Below are positions 19,933 to 29,200 of a stretch of 64,000 nt of DNA, in pieces. The number at the start of each line of letters is the position of its first letter. Positions within the stretch are counted from its first letter, which is position 1. The position numbers and the translations under genes are program-made. Under the pieces are notes generated by a model, which saw only the letters and a list, made by a program, of their open reading frames with translations, had not been told where the DNA came from and searched no databases. This stretch comes from Candidatus Poribacteria bacterium (GTDB taxonomy: Bacteria > Poribacteria > WGA-4E > GCA-2687025): positions 126,001-190,000 of the forward strand of contig BPJZ01000001.1 in assembly GCA_026004875.1 (NCBI GenBank), in the 5' to 3' direction.

Positions 19933-20525
19933 GCCCCCGCCGGATCGTCTTAGCGATCACCGGTGCCAGCGGTGCCGTCTACGGAGAACGGGCGCTCGAG
20001 CTCCTCAGTCAGATGGACGATCTGGAAGTACACCTGACAATCTCCCACGCGGCGACGATCACCCTCTTGCGGGAGAGGGGCCGACAGATCAACCTCGACC
20101 GCTTTCGCGTCTGCGATCTGATCGGTCGCGACGCGGAAAACGTCGTCTACCACCACTACCGGAACCTAGCGGCTCCGATCGCCAGCGGCACCTTTCGAAC
20201 GATCGGAATGATGATCGTCCCTTGCAGCATGAGCACCGCCGGTGCGCTTGCCCATGGGATCGCTCAGAACCTGATCCACCGAGCGGCTGAGGTCTGCCTC
20301 AAGGAGCGGCGGAGGCTGGTCCTCGTTCCCCGCGAAACTCCACTGAGCACGATTCATCTGGAAAACCTTTGGCGGCTCTCGCAGGCGGGGGCCATCATTC
20401 TTCCTGCAGCGCCGGGGTTTTATCATCAACCGAGGACACTGGAAGATCAGGTAGACTTCATCATGACCAAGCTGTTTGACCAGTTTGAGATCGAGATCGG
20501 TCGAATTCGGCGCTGGCAGGGTTAG
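19929..20525 (+). CDS. mqnM: Flavin prenyltransferase MqnM (UbiX family)
   Basis: A 198-residue UbiX-type flavoprotein that transfers a dimethylallyl group onto FMN, making the prenylated cofactor for the adjacent UbiD-type decarboxylase. Signatures are ITGASGAVYGERAL at the N-terminus, MMIVPCSMSTAGALAHGIA, LVLVPRETPLSTIHLENL and the C-terminal PGFYHQPRTLEDQVDFI. ATG start in an ATGA overlap with the upstream gene. The UbiD/UbiX pairing in one operon matches their cofactor dependence. Confidence 0.92.
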   Translation: MSPRRIVLAITGASGAVYGERALELLSQMDDLEVHLTISHAATITLLRERGRQINLDRFRVCDLIGRDAENVVYHHYRNLAAPIASGTFRTIGMMIVPCSMSTAGALAHGIAQNLIHRAAEVCLKERRRLVLVPRETPLSTIHLENLWRLSQAGAIILPAAPGFYHQPRTLEDQVDFIMTKLFDQFEIEIGRIRRWQG

Positions 20526-20527
20526 CG

Positions 20528-21400
20528 ATGGGAGTGGTCCGTCAGGTTCGAATCATCTTGGAGATGATCAAGTTTGAGCACACGATCTTTGCGCTTCCGT
20601 TTGCGGTGATGAGCGCCTTCTTTGCGGCCGGGGGTTGGCCGGAGCCGCGCTCGTTATTTTGGATTTTGGTGGCTATGATCGGAGCGCGGAGCGCCGCGAT
20701 GGCGTTTAACCGGTTGGTGGACGCGGAGTTTGACGCGGAGAACCCCCGGACGGCCCGTCGGGCGATCCCTGCAGGGCTAATTTCGCCGCGAGCGGTTGCG
20801 CTGTTTACGGCGATCTCCTCGGGGTTGCTGGTGGTAGCGGCCTGGCAGCTCAACCCGTTAGCGCTCGCGCTTTCGCCTCTGGCGCTGGTGATCGTGCTGG
20901 GCTATTCCTTCACCAAGCGCTTCACGACGCTTTCTCATCTTTGGCTCGGGTTTTCGCTTTCGGTGGCCCCGATGGGCGCCTGGATCGCAATTCGCGGTCG
21001 GTTTGAGCCGTTTCCGTTTCTGCTGGTGGGGATCGTCCTGTTGTGGGTGGCTGGATTCGACATCATTTACGCCTGTCAAGACGTGGAGTTCGACCGCCGG
21101 AAGGGGTTGTACTCGGTTCCGGCTCGGCTGGGGGTCGGGCCGGCGCTGGCGCTTTCGGCAGCGTTTCACGCGGCGATGTACGCTCTTCTCTGGGCACTTC
21201 CCCGCTTCGCTCGAGGGTACGGGATCCACTTAGGGGCGCTCTACACGGCGGGCGTCGCTGTGGTGGGGGTGCTGCTGCTTTATGAACACCTGATCGTTCG
21301 GCCCTCCGACCTTTCGCGAGTGAACGCGGCCTTCTTCACCATGAACGGGCTGGTCAGCCTGCTTTTGATGTTGGTCTGCGTGGCGGACGTGTTATGGTAA
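20528..21400 (+). CDS. mqnP: Menaquinone prenyltransferase MqnP (UbiA family)
   Basis: A 290-residue integral membrane prenyltransferase with about eight helices. The two Asp-rich motifs of the UbiA family are visible as NRLVDAEFDAENPRT (about residue 62) and DVEFDRRKGLYSVPARLG (about 190). In the futalosine pathway MqnP attaches the polyprenyl chain to the naphthoate ring. The start ATG is 2 bases after the mqnM stop, and the end overlaps mqnA by 7 bases. It follows immediately after the UbiD/UbiX pair, as in other mqn clusters. Confidence 0.9.
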   Translation: MGVVRQVRIILEMIKFEHTIFALPFAVMSAFFAAGGWPEPRSLFWILVAMIGARSAAMAFNRLVDAEFDAENPRTARRAIPAGLISPRAVALFTAISSGLLVVAAWQLNPLALALSPLALVIVLGYSFTKRFTTLSHLWLGFSLSVAPMGAWIAIRGRFEPFPFLLVGIVLLWVAGFDIIYACQDVEFDRRKGLYSVPARLGVGPALALSAAFHAAMYALLWALPRFARGYGIHLGALYTAGVAVVGVLLLYEHLIVRPSDLSRVNAAFFTMNGLVSLLLMLVCVADVLW

Positions 21401-22212
21401 AGCTGCGAGTGGGCACCGTACCCTATCTGAACGCCGTTCCGTTAAGCGCCCCTTTGGAGGAGCGGGAGGATGTAGAGCTGCTCGAAGCAGTGCCGAGCCT
21501 GTTGGCGGAGCGACTTTGCCGAGGCGAACTGGACGTCGCCATCCTTCCGGTCGGGGCGTTGGTGGACGGGACGTTTGGGATCGTTCCCGGTGTCTCGATC
21601 GCCTGTTGGGGGAAGGTGATGAGCGTCTGTCTCTTTTCTCGACGGCCTCTCGAAGAGGTGCGGACGGTGGCACTCGATCCCAGTTCGCGGACATCGGTGC
21701 TGCTAGCCCGCCTGTTGATCGAGGGGCGTTTAGGCCTCCGGCCAGAGTATGTGCGCCCCCCCTTGGGTGCTCCAATGGAGGAGGTCGAGACCGACGCCGC
21801 CGTTGTCATTGGGGACCCGGCGCTTCGTTGGAGTCGGCCCGATCCGGTCCGAGTAGACCTCGGCGAGGAGTGGTCTCGGGCAAGTGGCCTACCGTTTGTC
21901 TTTGCCGTCTGGGCCGTCCGTTCCGGCGTGGAGTTTCCAGGGCTGGTCAAGCTCTTTCAGGACGCCAAGCGAATCGGTCAGGATCGGCTAGACCAGCTCG
22001 CCAAGCGGGAGGCCCGTCGGCGTCGACTTCCGACTGAGCTCTGTCGGCGGTATCTTCGGGAGGCGGTGCGATTCGAGCTGGGCCATTGGGAGCTGGCGGG
22101 GCTGAAGTGGTTCTTCACCCTCGCCTGGGAGCAAGGGCTCATCCCTTTTGTTCCCGAGGTGGACCGCCGACTTCTTCGCTTGGAGACCTCGGAGAGAGTG
22201 GAGCCGTCATGA
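21394..22212 (+). CDS. mqnA: Chorismate dehydratase MqnA
   Basis: A 272-residue MqnA-type protein, the first enzyme of the futalosine pathway, converting chorismate to 3-[(1-carboxyvinyl)oxy]benzoate. Family features are RVGTVPYLNAVPL at the N-terminus, LCRGELDVAILPVGALVDG and LDPSSRTSVLLARLLI. The fold is a type II periplasmic-binding-protein fold used as an enzyme. The start lies inside the end of mqnP; the TGA overlaps mqnX by 4 bases. Frame intact. Confidence 0.92.
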   Translation: MVKLRVGTVPYLNAVPLSAPLEEREDVELLEAVPSLLAERLCRGELDVAILPVGALVDGTFGIVPGVSIACWGKVMSVCLFSRRPLEEVRTVALDPSSRTSVLLARLLIEGRLGLRPEYVRPPLGAPMEEVETDAAVVIGDPALRWSRPDPVRVDLGEEWSRASGLPFVFAVWAVRSGVEFPGLVKLFQDAKRIGQDRLDQLAKREARRRRLPTELCRRYLREAVRFELGHWELAGLKWFFTLAWEQGLIPFVPEVDRRLLRLETSERVEPS

Positions 22213-23462
22213 TCCTGCGCGCTAAGTACGTCATGCCGAGCAGCCACGAGGTATTTGAGAATGGGGCCGTCCGCATTCAGGGGGGACTGATCGCCGAGGT
22301 GGGTCGAATGGGCGACGTGGAGATCGGCGGAGGCGAGCGCGTCCTCGATCTGGGCGAGGTAGCGCTGCTCCCTGGGTTTATCAACGCGCATACCCACCTG
22401 GAGCTTGGCCATTTGGCCGGACAGATTCCCCCTCCCAAGTCCTTTGCCGACTGGTTGGAGACGATCGTCCACCGCCGGGAGACCGATCCGATCCGAATCG
22501 CTCACCTGGTCGAAGCAGGAGTCCGCCAGGCGTTGGCGAGCGGCACAACAACGATCGCGGACGTAACCTACACCGGCGCGACGCTGGAGCCGCTATGTCG
22601 GCTTCCGATCCGAAAGCGGGTCCACCTGGAGGCGATCGGCTTTGACCCAAGGCGGGCCGACTCGGTCTTGGCAGAGCTGGATCAAAAGATCACCAGCGCC
22701 CCTGAAGACCCACTGCTGACGGTCGGCCTCTCGCCGCATGCTCCGTATTCCACTTCAGAGCGACTTTATCAACTGTGCATCGAGTACGCCCGTGAACGTC
22801 GGTTGCCGATGTGCTCCCACGTCGCCGAAACGCCCGAGGAGGAGGAGTTTGTCGCCCGCGGAACCGGCCCGCTGCTTCGACTGCTGGACCGGCTGGGAGT
22901 CCTCCACGACCACTGGCGCCCTCGCGGCGAGACGCCCGTCCAGTATCTCGATCGGTTAGGATTCTGGCGACAGTCGCCCCTGCTGATCCACGGTAACTAC
23001 ATCCGAGATGAGGACATCCCGATCCTCCGGGACCAGAATGTCACGGTCGTCTACTGCCCCCGCAGCCACGACTACTTTGGGCATCCGGACCATCCCTTTG
23101 AGAAGCTCTTTGCGCGCGGAATTAACGTGGCTCTGGGGACCGACAGCTTGGCCAGCACCCCGGACCTGAGCCTCCTCAACGAGATGCGATTTCTCACCCG
23201 GCGGTACCCGCACGTTTCACCGGAGCGAATTTTGACGTTGGCCATGCTTAACGGGGCCAAGTCCATTCGGGTTCGGGCGAAGGTAGGCGGGCTCCGCGCC
23301 GGATGGAACGCCGACCTGGTCGCCGTGGCGCTCCCTCCAGGGTCGGGACGTATCGCCGAGCGCATCCTCGCTGAGGAGTCCCAGGTCGTCTTAACGATGG
23401 TCGAGGGGAGGGTCGCCTATCAGGCTGAGCGGGGCTTCCTTCGGGCCGGCGAGGGGTTGTAA
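22209..23462 (+). CDS. mqnX: Aminodeoxyfutalosine deaminase MqnX (amidohydrolase)
   Basis: A 417-residue amidohydrolase. Metal ligands are seen in NAHTHLELGHL (H-x-H, about residue 58), the SHVAETPEEEEF motif and GTDSLASTPDLSLLNEM. In the futalosine pathway this family removes the 6-amino group of 6-amino-6-deoxyfutalosine. I start at ATG 22209, in an ATGA overlap with mqnA; the frame runs open further up only inside mqnA. The assignment over related deaminases rests on the mqn context. mqnB, mqnC, mqnD and mqnE are not in the window. Confidence 0.85.
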   Translation: MILRAKYVMPSSHEVFENGAVRIQGGLIAEVGRMGDVEIGGGERVLDLGEVALLPGFINAHTHLELGHLAGQIPPPKSFADWLETIVHRRETDPIRIAHLVEAGVRQALASGTTTIADVTYTGATLEPLCRLPIRKRVHLEAIGFDPRRADSVLAELDQKITSAPEDPLLTVGLSPHAPYSTSERLYQLCIEYARERRLPMCSHVAETPEEEEFVARGTGPLLRLLDRLGVLHDHWRPRGETPVQYLDRLGFWRQSPLLIHGNYIRDEDIPILRDQNVTVVYCPRSHDYFGHPDHPFEKLFARGINVALGTDSLASTPDLSLLNEMRFLTRRYPHVSPERILTLAMLNGAKSIRVRAKVGGLRAGWNADLVAVALPPGSGRIAERILAEESQVVLTMVEGRVAYQAERGFLRAGEGL

Positions 23463-23485
23463 ATGGGACAAAAACACCCCCCTCA

Positions 23486-23501
23486 GAAGGCGATCGCCTT
23501 C
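23486..23501. other. Perfect 16-base palindrome between convergent genes
   Basis: GAAGGCGATCGCCTTC lies in the 110-base gap between the mqnX stop and the stop of the small membrane protein. There is no T tract on either side, so a Rho-independent terminator is doubtful. A second short hairpin, AGCCGA-CC-TCGGCT, lies near 23560-23573. Confidence 0.45.
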
Positions 23502-23572
23502 CTCACCTTGGAGAAACTCCCCTCCTCAGCCTCAGGCGGCCGGAGTCCCTGCAGATCAGAAGCCGACCTCGG

Positions 23573-23758
23573 CTAAGCTCTGGTCATGCGTGCCCAGAGG
23601 AAGGCCAAAAGGCCCGCGCCGGTGAGCGCCAGCGCCGCAGCGCCCTCGTACTTCGCGAAGTCGCCGTCGCCTCCCAGCTGAACCACCGCAAGGACTGCAC
23701 CGATCACGCCGACGATCAACAGAACCCAAAGTGCAATGGCCAGGACGATCCGTTCCAT
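23573..23758 (-). CDS. Small two-helix membrane protein
   Basis: A 61-residue hydrophobic protein with two predicted membrane helices (about 5-27 and 38-57) separated by a short polar stretch QLGGDGDFAKYEG. GGAGGAGA sits 6 bases before the ATG, a very strong ribosome-binding site that supports it as a real gene despite its size. No family recognised. It is convergent with the menaquinone genes and divergent from the phosphoesterase; no operon partner. Confidence 0.6.
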   Translation of the reverse strand: MERIVLAIALWVLLIVGVIGAVLAVVQLGGDGDFAKYEGAAALALTGAGLLAFLWARMTRA

Positions 23759-23955
23759 GGTCTCTCCTCCCAGAAACCCTCCCTCAGAGAGGGATCAAAA
23801 GCGCTCTGAACTCCGTACAGATTTTGATTTACGAAATCATCGCATGCAAGAAAAAATTCAGACCTTCAGAGAACGCCAGTCCAGAAGCTCTGAGGGACGT
23901 TCCCTTTCGAGACGCCGTCCCGGGGCGAGGCGGTCGCCAGGGCGGAGCGTCTCCC

Positions 23956-23984
23956 TTGTCGGGAGAGGGTCTGTCCTCTACAAT
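23956..23984 (+). promoter_or_regulatory. Candidate promoter for the phosphoesterase-hslVU operon
   Basis: TTGTCG and TACAAT (4/6 and 5/6 matches) are 17 bases apart, ending about 30 bases before the ATG at 24016. It lies in the 257-base gap after the divergent small membrane protein gene. Nothing else with clear coding potential is visible in that gap. Confidence 0.45.
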
Positions 23985-24015
23985 GCCTTTACGGCAGGGG
24001 ACGGGCGGAGCGACG

Positions 24016-24754
24016 ATGCGGGGTACTAGTTCTCAGCGACATTCACGCCAACCGAGAGGCCCTTGAGGCGGTCCTGGATCACGCTACAGGGCATCGCGCG
24101 GACGCGATCTGGTTCCTGGGGGACGCGGTGGGATACGGTGGGGACCCCGAAGCGGTGGTCGCCTGGCTGCGGGAGGCCTCGCCGGCAGCGGCGGTTCGGG
24201 GAAACCACGACAAGGTCGTTGCCGGAATTGAGGAGCCGGAGGGGTTCTCCCCCCATGCGCGACTGGCCGCCCTTCGAACGCGCGAGCTGCTCTCCCCGGA
24301 GGCGCTGCAATACCTGGCCACGCTCCCCCAAGGGCCCGTCGTCACCGGCAAAGAGGCGGCGATCTGTCACGGAAGCTGGCAGGACGAGGACGCCTATGTG
24401 CTGTTCCCTCAGGATGCGGCGGCAGTGTTCGCGCAGATGGAGACACGAGTTCTCTTCTTTGGCCACACACATCGGGCTTGTCTTTATGTCGCCTGGAACG
24501 GGGCCGTCGAAGAGCTGATCCCCCGTGATGAACGACCGATAGCCCTCTCCCCGCATGCGCGCTATCTCATCAACCCGGGTTCGGTGGGGCAACCCCGAGA
24601 CGGGGATCCTCGCGCAGCCTATCTCCTCTTCGACACCGAGCAGTGGACGGTGCAGTACTTTCGAGCCCCCTACGACATCGAGCGCGCTCAACGACGGATT
24701 CTGAAGGCGGGCCTTCCGGCGATCAACGCTTACCGATTGGCCGAAGGACGATAG
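24016..24754 (+). CDS. Calcineurin-like metallophosphoesterase, one-base frameshift near the start
   Basis: A YfcE/MJ0936-type phosphoesterase, 245 residues after repair. From ATG 24016 the run GGGG at 24020-24023 throws the frame off after two codons. With GGG it reads [20 protein letters not shown], the classic N-terminal metal site D-x-H. Other metal-site motifs follow in the restored frame: [26 protein letters not shown] and FFGHTHR. GGAG lies upstream of the ATG. Without the repair there is no usable start codon before the D-x-H motif. The substrate is unknown. A one-base gap separates its stop from the following membrane gene region. Confidence 0.82.
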
Positions 24755-24756
24755 GA

Positions 24757-25438
24757 TTGAAGCAGCATCTCTTCCAGCCCTGGGCGCTTTTGAGTGGTGC
24801 GGTTCTGCTGTCGCTCGTTGGGCTCTGGAGCGGGTGGGGAGCGCTGGCGAACGGGTTGGGGGGAGTCGGTTTTCTCCTTGGGGTCACCGCTGGGGCGCTC
24901 TCGCCTCGATGGGAGTTCCGGGGCGCGGTCTGGGGAGGGCTGTTAGCCAGCCTGGTCCTCGTTCCGGTGGACCGGTTTCTGGTCCAGCGGGGGCTTCTGT
25001 TCTTCACCCGTGGGGCGTGGGTCCTTGGAGAGTACACCCCGGCCTATGCGCTGGCCCGGGGGATCGGGTTAGCGTGGTGGCTAGCGCTGGTTGGAACGCT
25101 CGACGAACGGATTGGGCGCCTCTGGGGAACGGTCGCTGGAGCAGTCCTCGCCGGGGCTCCTGGGATGGCTGACCGAGGCGGCTGGGGGCCGCTTTTGGAG
25201 CTGGAACGCCATTCAGATGCCCGATGCGGAGTGGGCAGGGGTTTGGGCGCTGGTTCCGGTACAATGGTTGGGCGGGGGGCTCCTGGGATGGTACTATCTG
25301 ATGCCGTTCTCGCGTCGAGTACCGATCGGATTTTTCCCGATCGGGGTAGGCCTTCGGGCGGCGGGAGGGTGGATCGGATGGTGGCTGATCGCCTTTGGGA
25401 CGCTACTTCGCCTTTATGGAAGGGCCGGTCTGGGATGA
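24757..25438 (+). CDS. Integral membrane protein, one-base frameshift
   Basis: A hydrophobic protein, 226 residues after repair, with roughly six membrane helices, rich in Gly, Leu and Trp; no family recognised. It starts at TTG 24757, 2 bases after the upstream stop. At 25153-25156 a GGGG run breaks the frame. With GGG it continues [16 protein letters not shown] and ends in another hydrophobic stretch ([19 protein letters not shown]). The stop at 25436-25438 then overlaps the hslV ATG by 4 bases, as in other coupled pairs here, which supports the repair. In the uncorrected sequence the first half reads straight into hslV and makes a false fusion. Confidence 0.65.
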
Positions 25439-25989
25439 CTCGACAGGACACAAGAGCGTGGCACCACACGACGATTCTTGCGGTGCGACGGGGTTCGGAG
25501 GTCTCCCTCGGGGGGGACGGTCAGGTGACCCTGGGGAGCACCGTCCTCAAACATCGAGCGGTCAAGGTGCGCCGTCTTTATCACGATCGGGTATTGGTTG
25601 GTTTTGCGGGGGCTGCTGCGGACGCCTTCGCGCTGTTTGAGAAGCTGGAGGGACGGCTGGAGGAGTATCGGGGGAACCTGGTCCGCGCCGCCTACGAGAT
25701 GGCCAAGGATTGGCGCCAGAATCGAGAGCTTCGCCGCCTGGAGGCGCAGTTGATCGCTTGCGATCGGGAGGCGATGCTGCTCCTCTCCGGCACCGGTGAC
25801 GTGATCGCTCCGGACGACGACGTCATCGCGATCGGCTCCGGCGGCCCGATGGCGCTGGCGGCGGCGCGGGCGCTGCTTCAGTTCACCGAACTGAGCGCCG
25901 AGGAGATCGTCCGCGAGGCGCTCCGAATCACCGCAGAGGTCTGCATCTATACGAACGAGGTGTTCACGATCGAGACGTTGGAGGGGTAA
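25435..25989 (+). CDS. hslV: ATP-dependent protease subunit HslV
   Basis: The proteolytic subunit of the HslVU (ClpYQ) protease, 184 residues. Mature HslV begins with the catalytic Thr; here [11 protein letters not shown] places it at about residue 12, after a short propeptide. Further signatures are [74 protein letters not shown] and [15 protein letters not shown] in an ATGA overlap with the membrane gene. hslU starts 4 bases after the stop, the usual order. Confidence 0.95.
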   Translation: MTRQDTRAWHHTTILAVRRGSEVSLGGDGQVTLGSTVLKHRAVKVRRLYHDRVLVGFAGAAADAFALFEKLEGRLEEYRGNLVRAAYEMAKDWRQNRELRRLEAQLIACDREAMLLLSGTGDVIAPDDDVIAIGSGGPMALAAARALLQFTELSAEEIVREALRITAEVCIYTNEVFTIETLEG

Positions 25990-25993
25990 TGCC

Positions 25994-27422
25994 ATGGCAG
26001 CCGAGGCGGAGAAGGGGAAGCAGCCGATCCCGATCCTTCAAGAGGAGCTGACGCCGCGCCAGATCGTCGAGGCGCTGAACGAGTACATCGTTGGGCAGGA
26101 GGAGGCGAAGCGGGCCGTGGCGATCGCCCTGCGGAACCGTATCCGGCGACAGATGCTCCCGCCGGAGATGCAAGAGGAGGTGACTCCCAAAAACATCCTG
26201 ATGATCGGTCCGACAGGGGTCGGAAAGACAGAGATCGCCCGACGGTTGGCCCGGTTGGTGCGAGCGCCGTTCGTGAAGGTGGAGGGCGTCCAAGTTCACC
26301 GAGGTCGGTTACGTGGGCCGCGACGTGGAGTCCATCATTCGGGACCTGACCGAAGCGGCGGTGGCGATGGTGCGCCAAGAGTACCAGGAGCAGCTGCGCG
26401 AGACCGCAGAGCAGCGCGTGGAGGAGCGGCTCCTGGACGCGCTCCTGCCGGAGACTGGAGCGACGAGGCCCAGCCATGCGCTCATCGAGCTGCTAGGGCT
26501 TGGAGGAGAGAGCAACAAAGAGGACTCCCACGAAGATCGCCGTGAGCGGCTCCGAGAGCGGTTCCGCGAAATGCTTCGCAACGGAGAGCTGGAGGATCGG
26601 CCCGTCGAAATCGAAGTCGAAGTGCGGTCCATGCCGTTCATTGAAATCCTCTCGCCGGCGGGACACGAGGAGATGGACATCAATTTGCGGGAGCTGCTAG
26701 GGAACATGCTCCCCAAGCAACGACGGCGCCGGCGTGTCACCGTTGCCGAGGCCCGACAGATCCCCCTCGAAGAGGAGATGGAACGGCTGACCGACATGGA
26801 CCGGATCGTTCCCGAGGCGATCCGGCGGGTGGAACAGAGCGGGATCGTCTTCTTAGACGAGATCGATAAAATCGCCGGCCGCGAGAGCACAGTTGGCCCG
26901 GACGTCTCACGGGAGGGGGTGCAACGGGACATCTTGCCCATCGTGGAAGGATGTACGGTGACCACCAAGTACGGTCCGGTCCGAACGGATCACATTCTTT
27001 TCATCGCCGCTGGAGCGTTTCACGTCTCCAAGCCTTCCGATCTGATCCCTGAGCTGCAAGGGCGATTTCCCATCCGCGTTGAGCTGAACAATCTGACCGA
27101 AGAGGACTTCCGGCGGATTCTCACCGACCCCAAGAACAGCTTGATTCGGCAGTACGCCGCCCTGTTGGCCACCGAAGGGGTAACGCTGGAGTTCACCGAG
27201 GACGCCATCACCGAGATGGCCAAGGTGGCCTACGAGCTGAACTCCAGAATGGAAAACATCGGCGCCCGACGGCTCCACACCATCCTGGAGCGCGTCTTAG
27301 AGACGATCTCCTTTACCGCCCCAGAACGGCAGGGGGAACGGATCGTGGTAGACCGGGACTACGTCCGAGAACAGCTCCGCGACATCCTGGAAAATGTTGA
27401 CTTAAGCCGTTATATTCTCTAA
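25994..27422 (+). CDS. hslU: ATP-dependent unfoldase HslU, one-base frameshift
   Basis: The AAA+ unfoldase that feeds substrates to HslV, 475 residues after repair, close to the family norm. The N-terminus carries [20 protein letters not shown] and the Walker [16 protein letters not shown] (about 72-85). At 26284-26286 an extra G in GGAGGGCG breaks the frame. With GG it reads [20 protein letters not shown], the highly conserved family sequence. The rest is intact: Walker [15 protein letters not shown], sensor region [20 protein letters not shown], and the C-terminal IL used to dock with HslV (SRYIL). Confidence 0.92.
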
Positions 27423-27493
27423 AGCGTCTTAGTACCGCAAAACTTTTCTGAAACCAAGCGGCCAGAATCGGGGCCCTCTGACGGAGAGACGAG

Positions 27494-28042
27494 ATGGTAA
27501 CAGTTCAGGAGCTGTTTGAAGCCTGCGAGCGGATCGAGCTGGGCAACGCGAAGATTTACGCGTTCTTTATGATTCGTCTGGGCGCCGAAGACGACCGGAT
27601 TGCCGACTTCTGGCAGGGAATGAGCATCGAGGAATGGGAGCACTACATCGTGCTGATCTTCGGCCGCGATCTGTGCGCCCGCGCGAATATGCTGCACCGC
27701 CCTGTTCCGGAGGTCAAACGGGAGACGCTCGACCGGGTGCTGCGCCTGCTGGAGGAGAACGAACGGTGGGTTCAGACCGGGAAGTACACGCTAGAGGACG
27801 CCTTTGAGATGGCCGTCCGCTTTGAGGCCAGCGAAGGGGATATCTTCTTCCTGCGGTTGGTGCGTCTCATTCGGGAGGCGATCGAGCGGCTGGGCGAGCC
27901 CCATCTTGAAAATCGGATCCGCCAGATAGAAAATAAACTGTACCGTCACCATGATGAGCTGGTGCGGGCGATCATGCGCTTTGCGCGGAACCCGGAGCTA
28001 GTCCGGGCGGCGCGTGAGAAGTTGGAAGTGCCGGCAAAGTAG
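27494..28042 (+). CDS. Ferritin/rubrerythrin-like helical protein
   Basis: A 182-residue all-alpha protein with ferritin-like spacing of acidic and His residues: CERIELGNAKIYAFF, then EEWEHYIVL (E-x2-H) and, in the second half, RFEASEGDIFFLRL and RHHDELVRAIM. These could form a di-iron site of the rubrerythrin type, but there is no C-terminal rubredoxin domain with Cys pairs. A role in iron or peroxide handling is possible but unproven. GGAGAGACG precedes the ATG. It stands alone between hslU and potA with about 70 and 40 bases on either side. Confidence 0.6.
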   Translation: MVTVQELFEACERIELGNAKIYAFFMIRLGAEDDRIADFWQGMSIEEWEHYIVLIFGRDLCARANMLHRPVPEVKRETLDRVLRLLEENERWVQTGKYTLEDAFEMAVRFEASEGDIFFLRLVRLIREAIERLGEPHLENRIRQIENKLYRHHDELVRAIMRFARNPELVRAAREKLEVPAK

Positions 28043-28084
28043 AGCGATCAGGGCGGATTTGAGTCGAGAAGGGGCCTATGCAAG

Positions 28085-29200
28085 TTGGCAGAGCGCTTTC
28101 GGGGCGATATCGAGCTGGAGGGCGTCCGGAAGGCGTACGGGAACGTTGTAGCGGTTGACGACGTTTCGTTGCATATCGAAGCGGGGACCTTCTTTTCCCT
28201 CCTGGGGCCCAGCGGCTGCGGAAAGACAACCACGCTGCGTCTTCTAGGAGGGTTTTTGTATCCGGACGCGGGCGAGATTCGAATTGACGGGCGCTCGGTG
28301 GTGCACCTGCCGCCGCACCGTCGGGACGTCAACACCGTCTTCCAACAGTACGCCCTTTTTCCTCACATGACGGTGGCGGAGAACGTCGCCTTTGGCCTGG
28401 AGATGCGAGGCGTTCCCAAGCCGGAGATCCGCAAGCGGGTGGCCGAAGCCCTGGAGATGGTCGGCCTGGAAGGGCTGGAAGAGCGCAAGCCGGCGGAGCT
28501 CTCCGGCGGTCAGCAACAACGGGTGGCCTTGGCCCGGGCGCTGGTCAGCCGCCCCTCCATTCTTCTCCTGGACGAGCCGCTCGCCTCGTTGGACCTGAAG
28601 CTGCGCAAACGAATGCAGGAGGAACTGAAAGCCCTCCAGGCGGAGGTGGGCATCACCTTTCTCTATGTGACGCACGATCAGGAGGAGGCGATGTCCCTTT
28701 CGGATCGCATTGCGGTGATGAAGGACGGGAAGATCCAACAGGTCGGCACGCCAGAGGAGATCTATGAACGGCCTCGCAACCGATTTGTGGCCGACTTCAT
28801 CGGGACGAGCAACTTCGTCCAAGGACGGTTAGTCCACCGAAACGGTCGGCAGGGGGTTGTCGAGCTGGTGGGGAACTACGACACGCCGCGGCCGCTGCGC
28901 TCCTGGGTCGAGCTGGAAGGCGTTTCGCCCAACGGGAACCTCCTGACGTTCAGCCTGCGCCCAGAGCGAATCGTTCTCCTGCCCCCGGATACCGCCCCGC
29001 CGAAGGGGATGAACCGAGCCCACGGACGGATCCGCTCCCGAACCTTCTTGGGGACCGACTTCCAGTACACCGTGCGTCTGGAGAACGGTCTGGAGTGGGT
29101 TGTCCTTCAGCCAAACGTAGGGACCTTTCCCCGCTTTGAGCGCGACGCCGCCGTTCTGGTCGCCTGGTCGCCTCAGGACATGCGGTTGCTAGAAGAATGA
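28085..29200 (+). CDS. potA: Spermidine/putrescine-type ABC transporter ATPase PotA
   Basis: A 371-residue ABC ATPase of the PotA group. Walker A GPSGCGKTTTLRLL (about 40), Q-loop FQQYALFPHMTVAENV, signature LSGGQQQRVALARAL, Walker B LLLDEPLASLD and the switch His in THDQEEAMSLSDRI are all present. A TOBE domain fills the last 110 residues. The TTG at 28085, about 10 bases after AGAAGGGG, is the only start that keeps the N-terminus; an ATG at 28078 is out of frame. Stop overlaps potB by 4 bases. Polyamine specificity is a family inference. Confidence 0.87.
   Translation: MAERFRGDIELEGVRKAYGNVVAVDDVSLHIEAGTFFSLLGPSGCGKTTTLRLLGGFLYPDAGEIRIDGRSVVHLPPHRRDVNTVFQQYALFPHMTVAENVAFGLEMRGVPKPEIRKRVAEALEMVGLEGLEERKPAELSGGQQQRVALARALVSRPSILLLDEPLASLDLKLRKRMQEELKALQAEVGITFLYVTHDQEEAMSLSDRIAVMKDGKIQQVGTPEEIYERPRNRFVADFIGTSNFVQGRLVHRNGRQGVVELVGNYDTPRPLRSWVELEGVSPNGNLLTFSLRPERIVLLPPDTAPPKGMNRAHGRIRSRTFLGTDFQYTVRLENGLEWVVLQPNVGTFPRFERDAAVLVAWSPQDMRLLEE

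Noticed and set aside
20540-20570. GGTTCGAATC resembling a tRNA T-loop
   Set aside because: It lies inside the mqnP coding region and no acceptor or anticodon stems can be built around it.
24643-25989. Apparent fusion of a membrane protein with HslV
   Set aside because: It arises because a one-base insertion at 25153-25156 puts the membrane gene into the hslV frame; the repaired membrane gene stops at 25438 and hslV has its own ATG.
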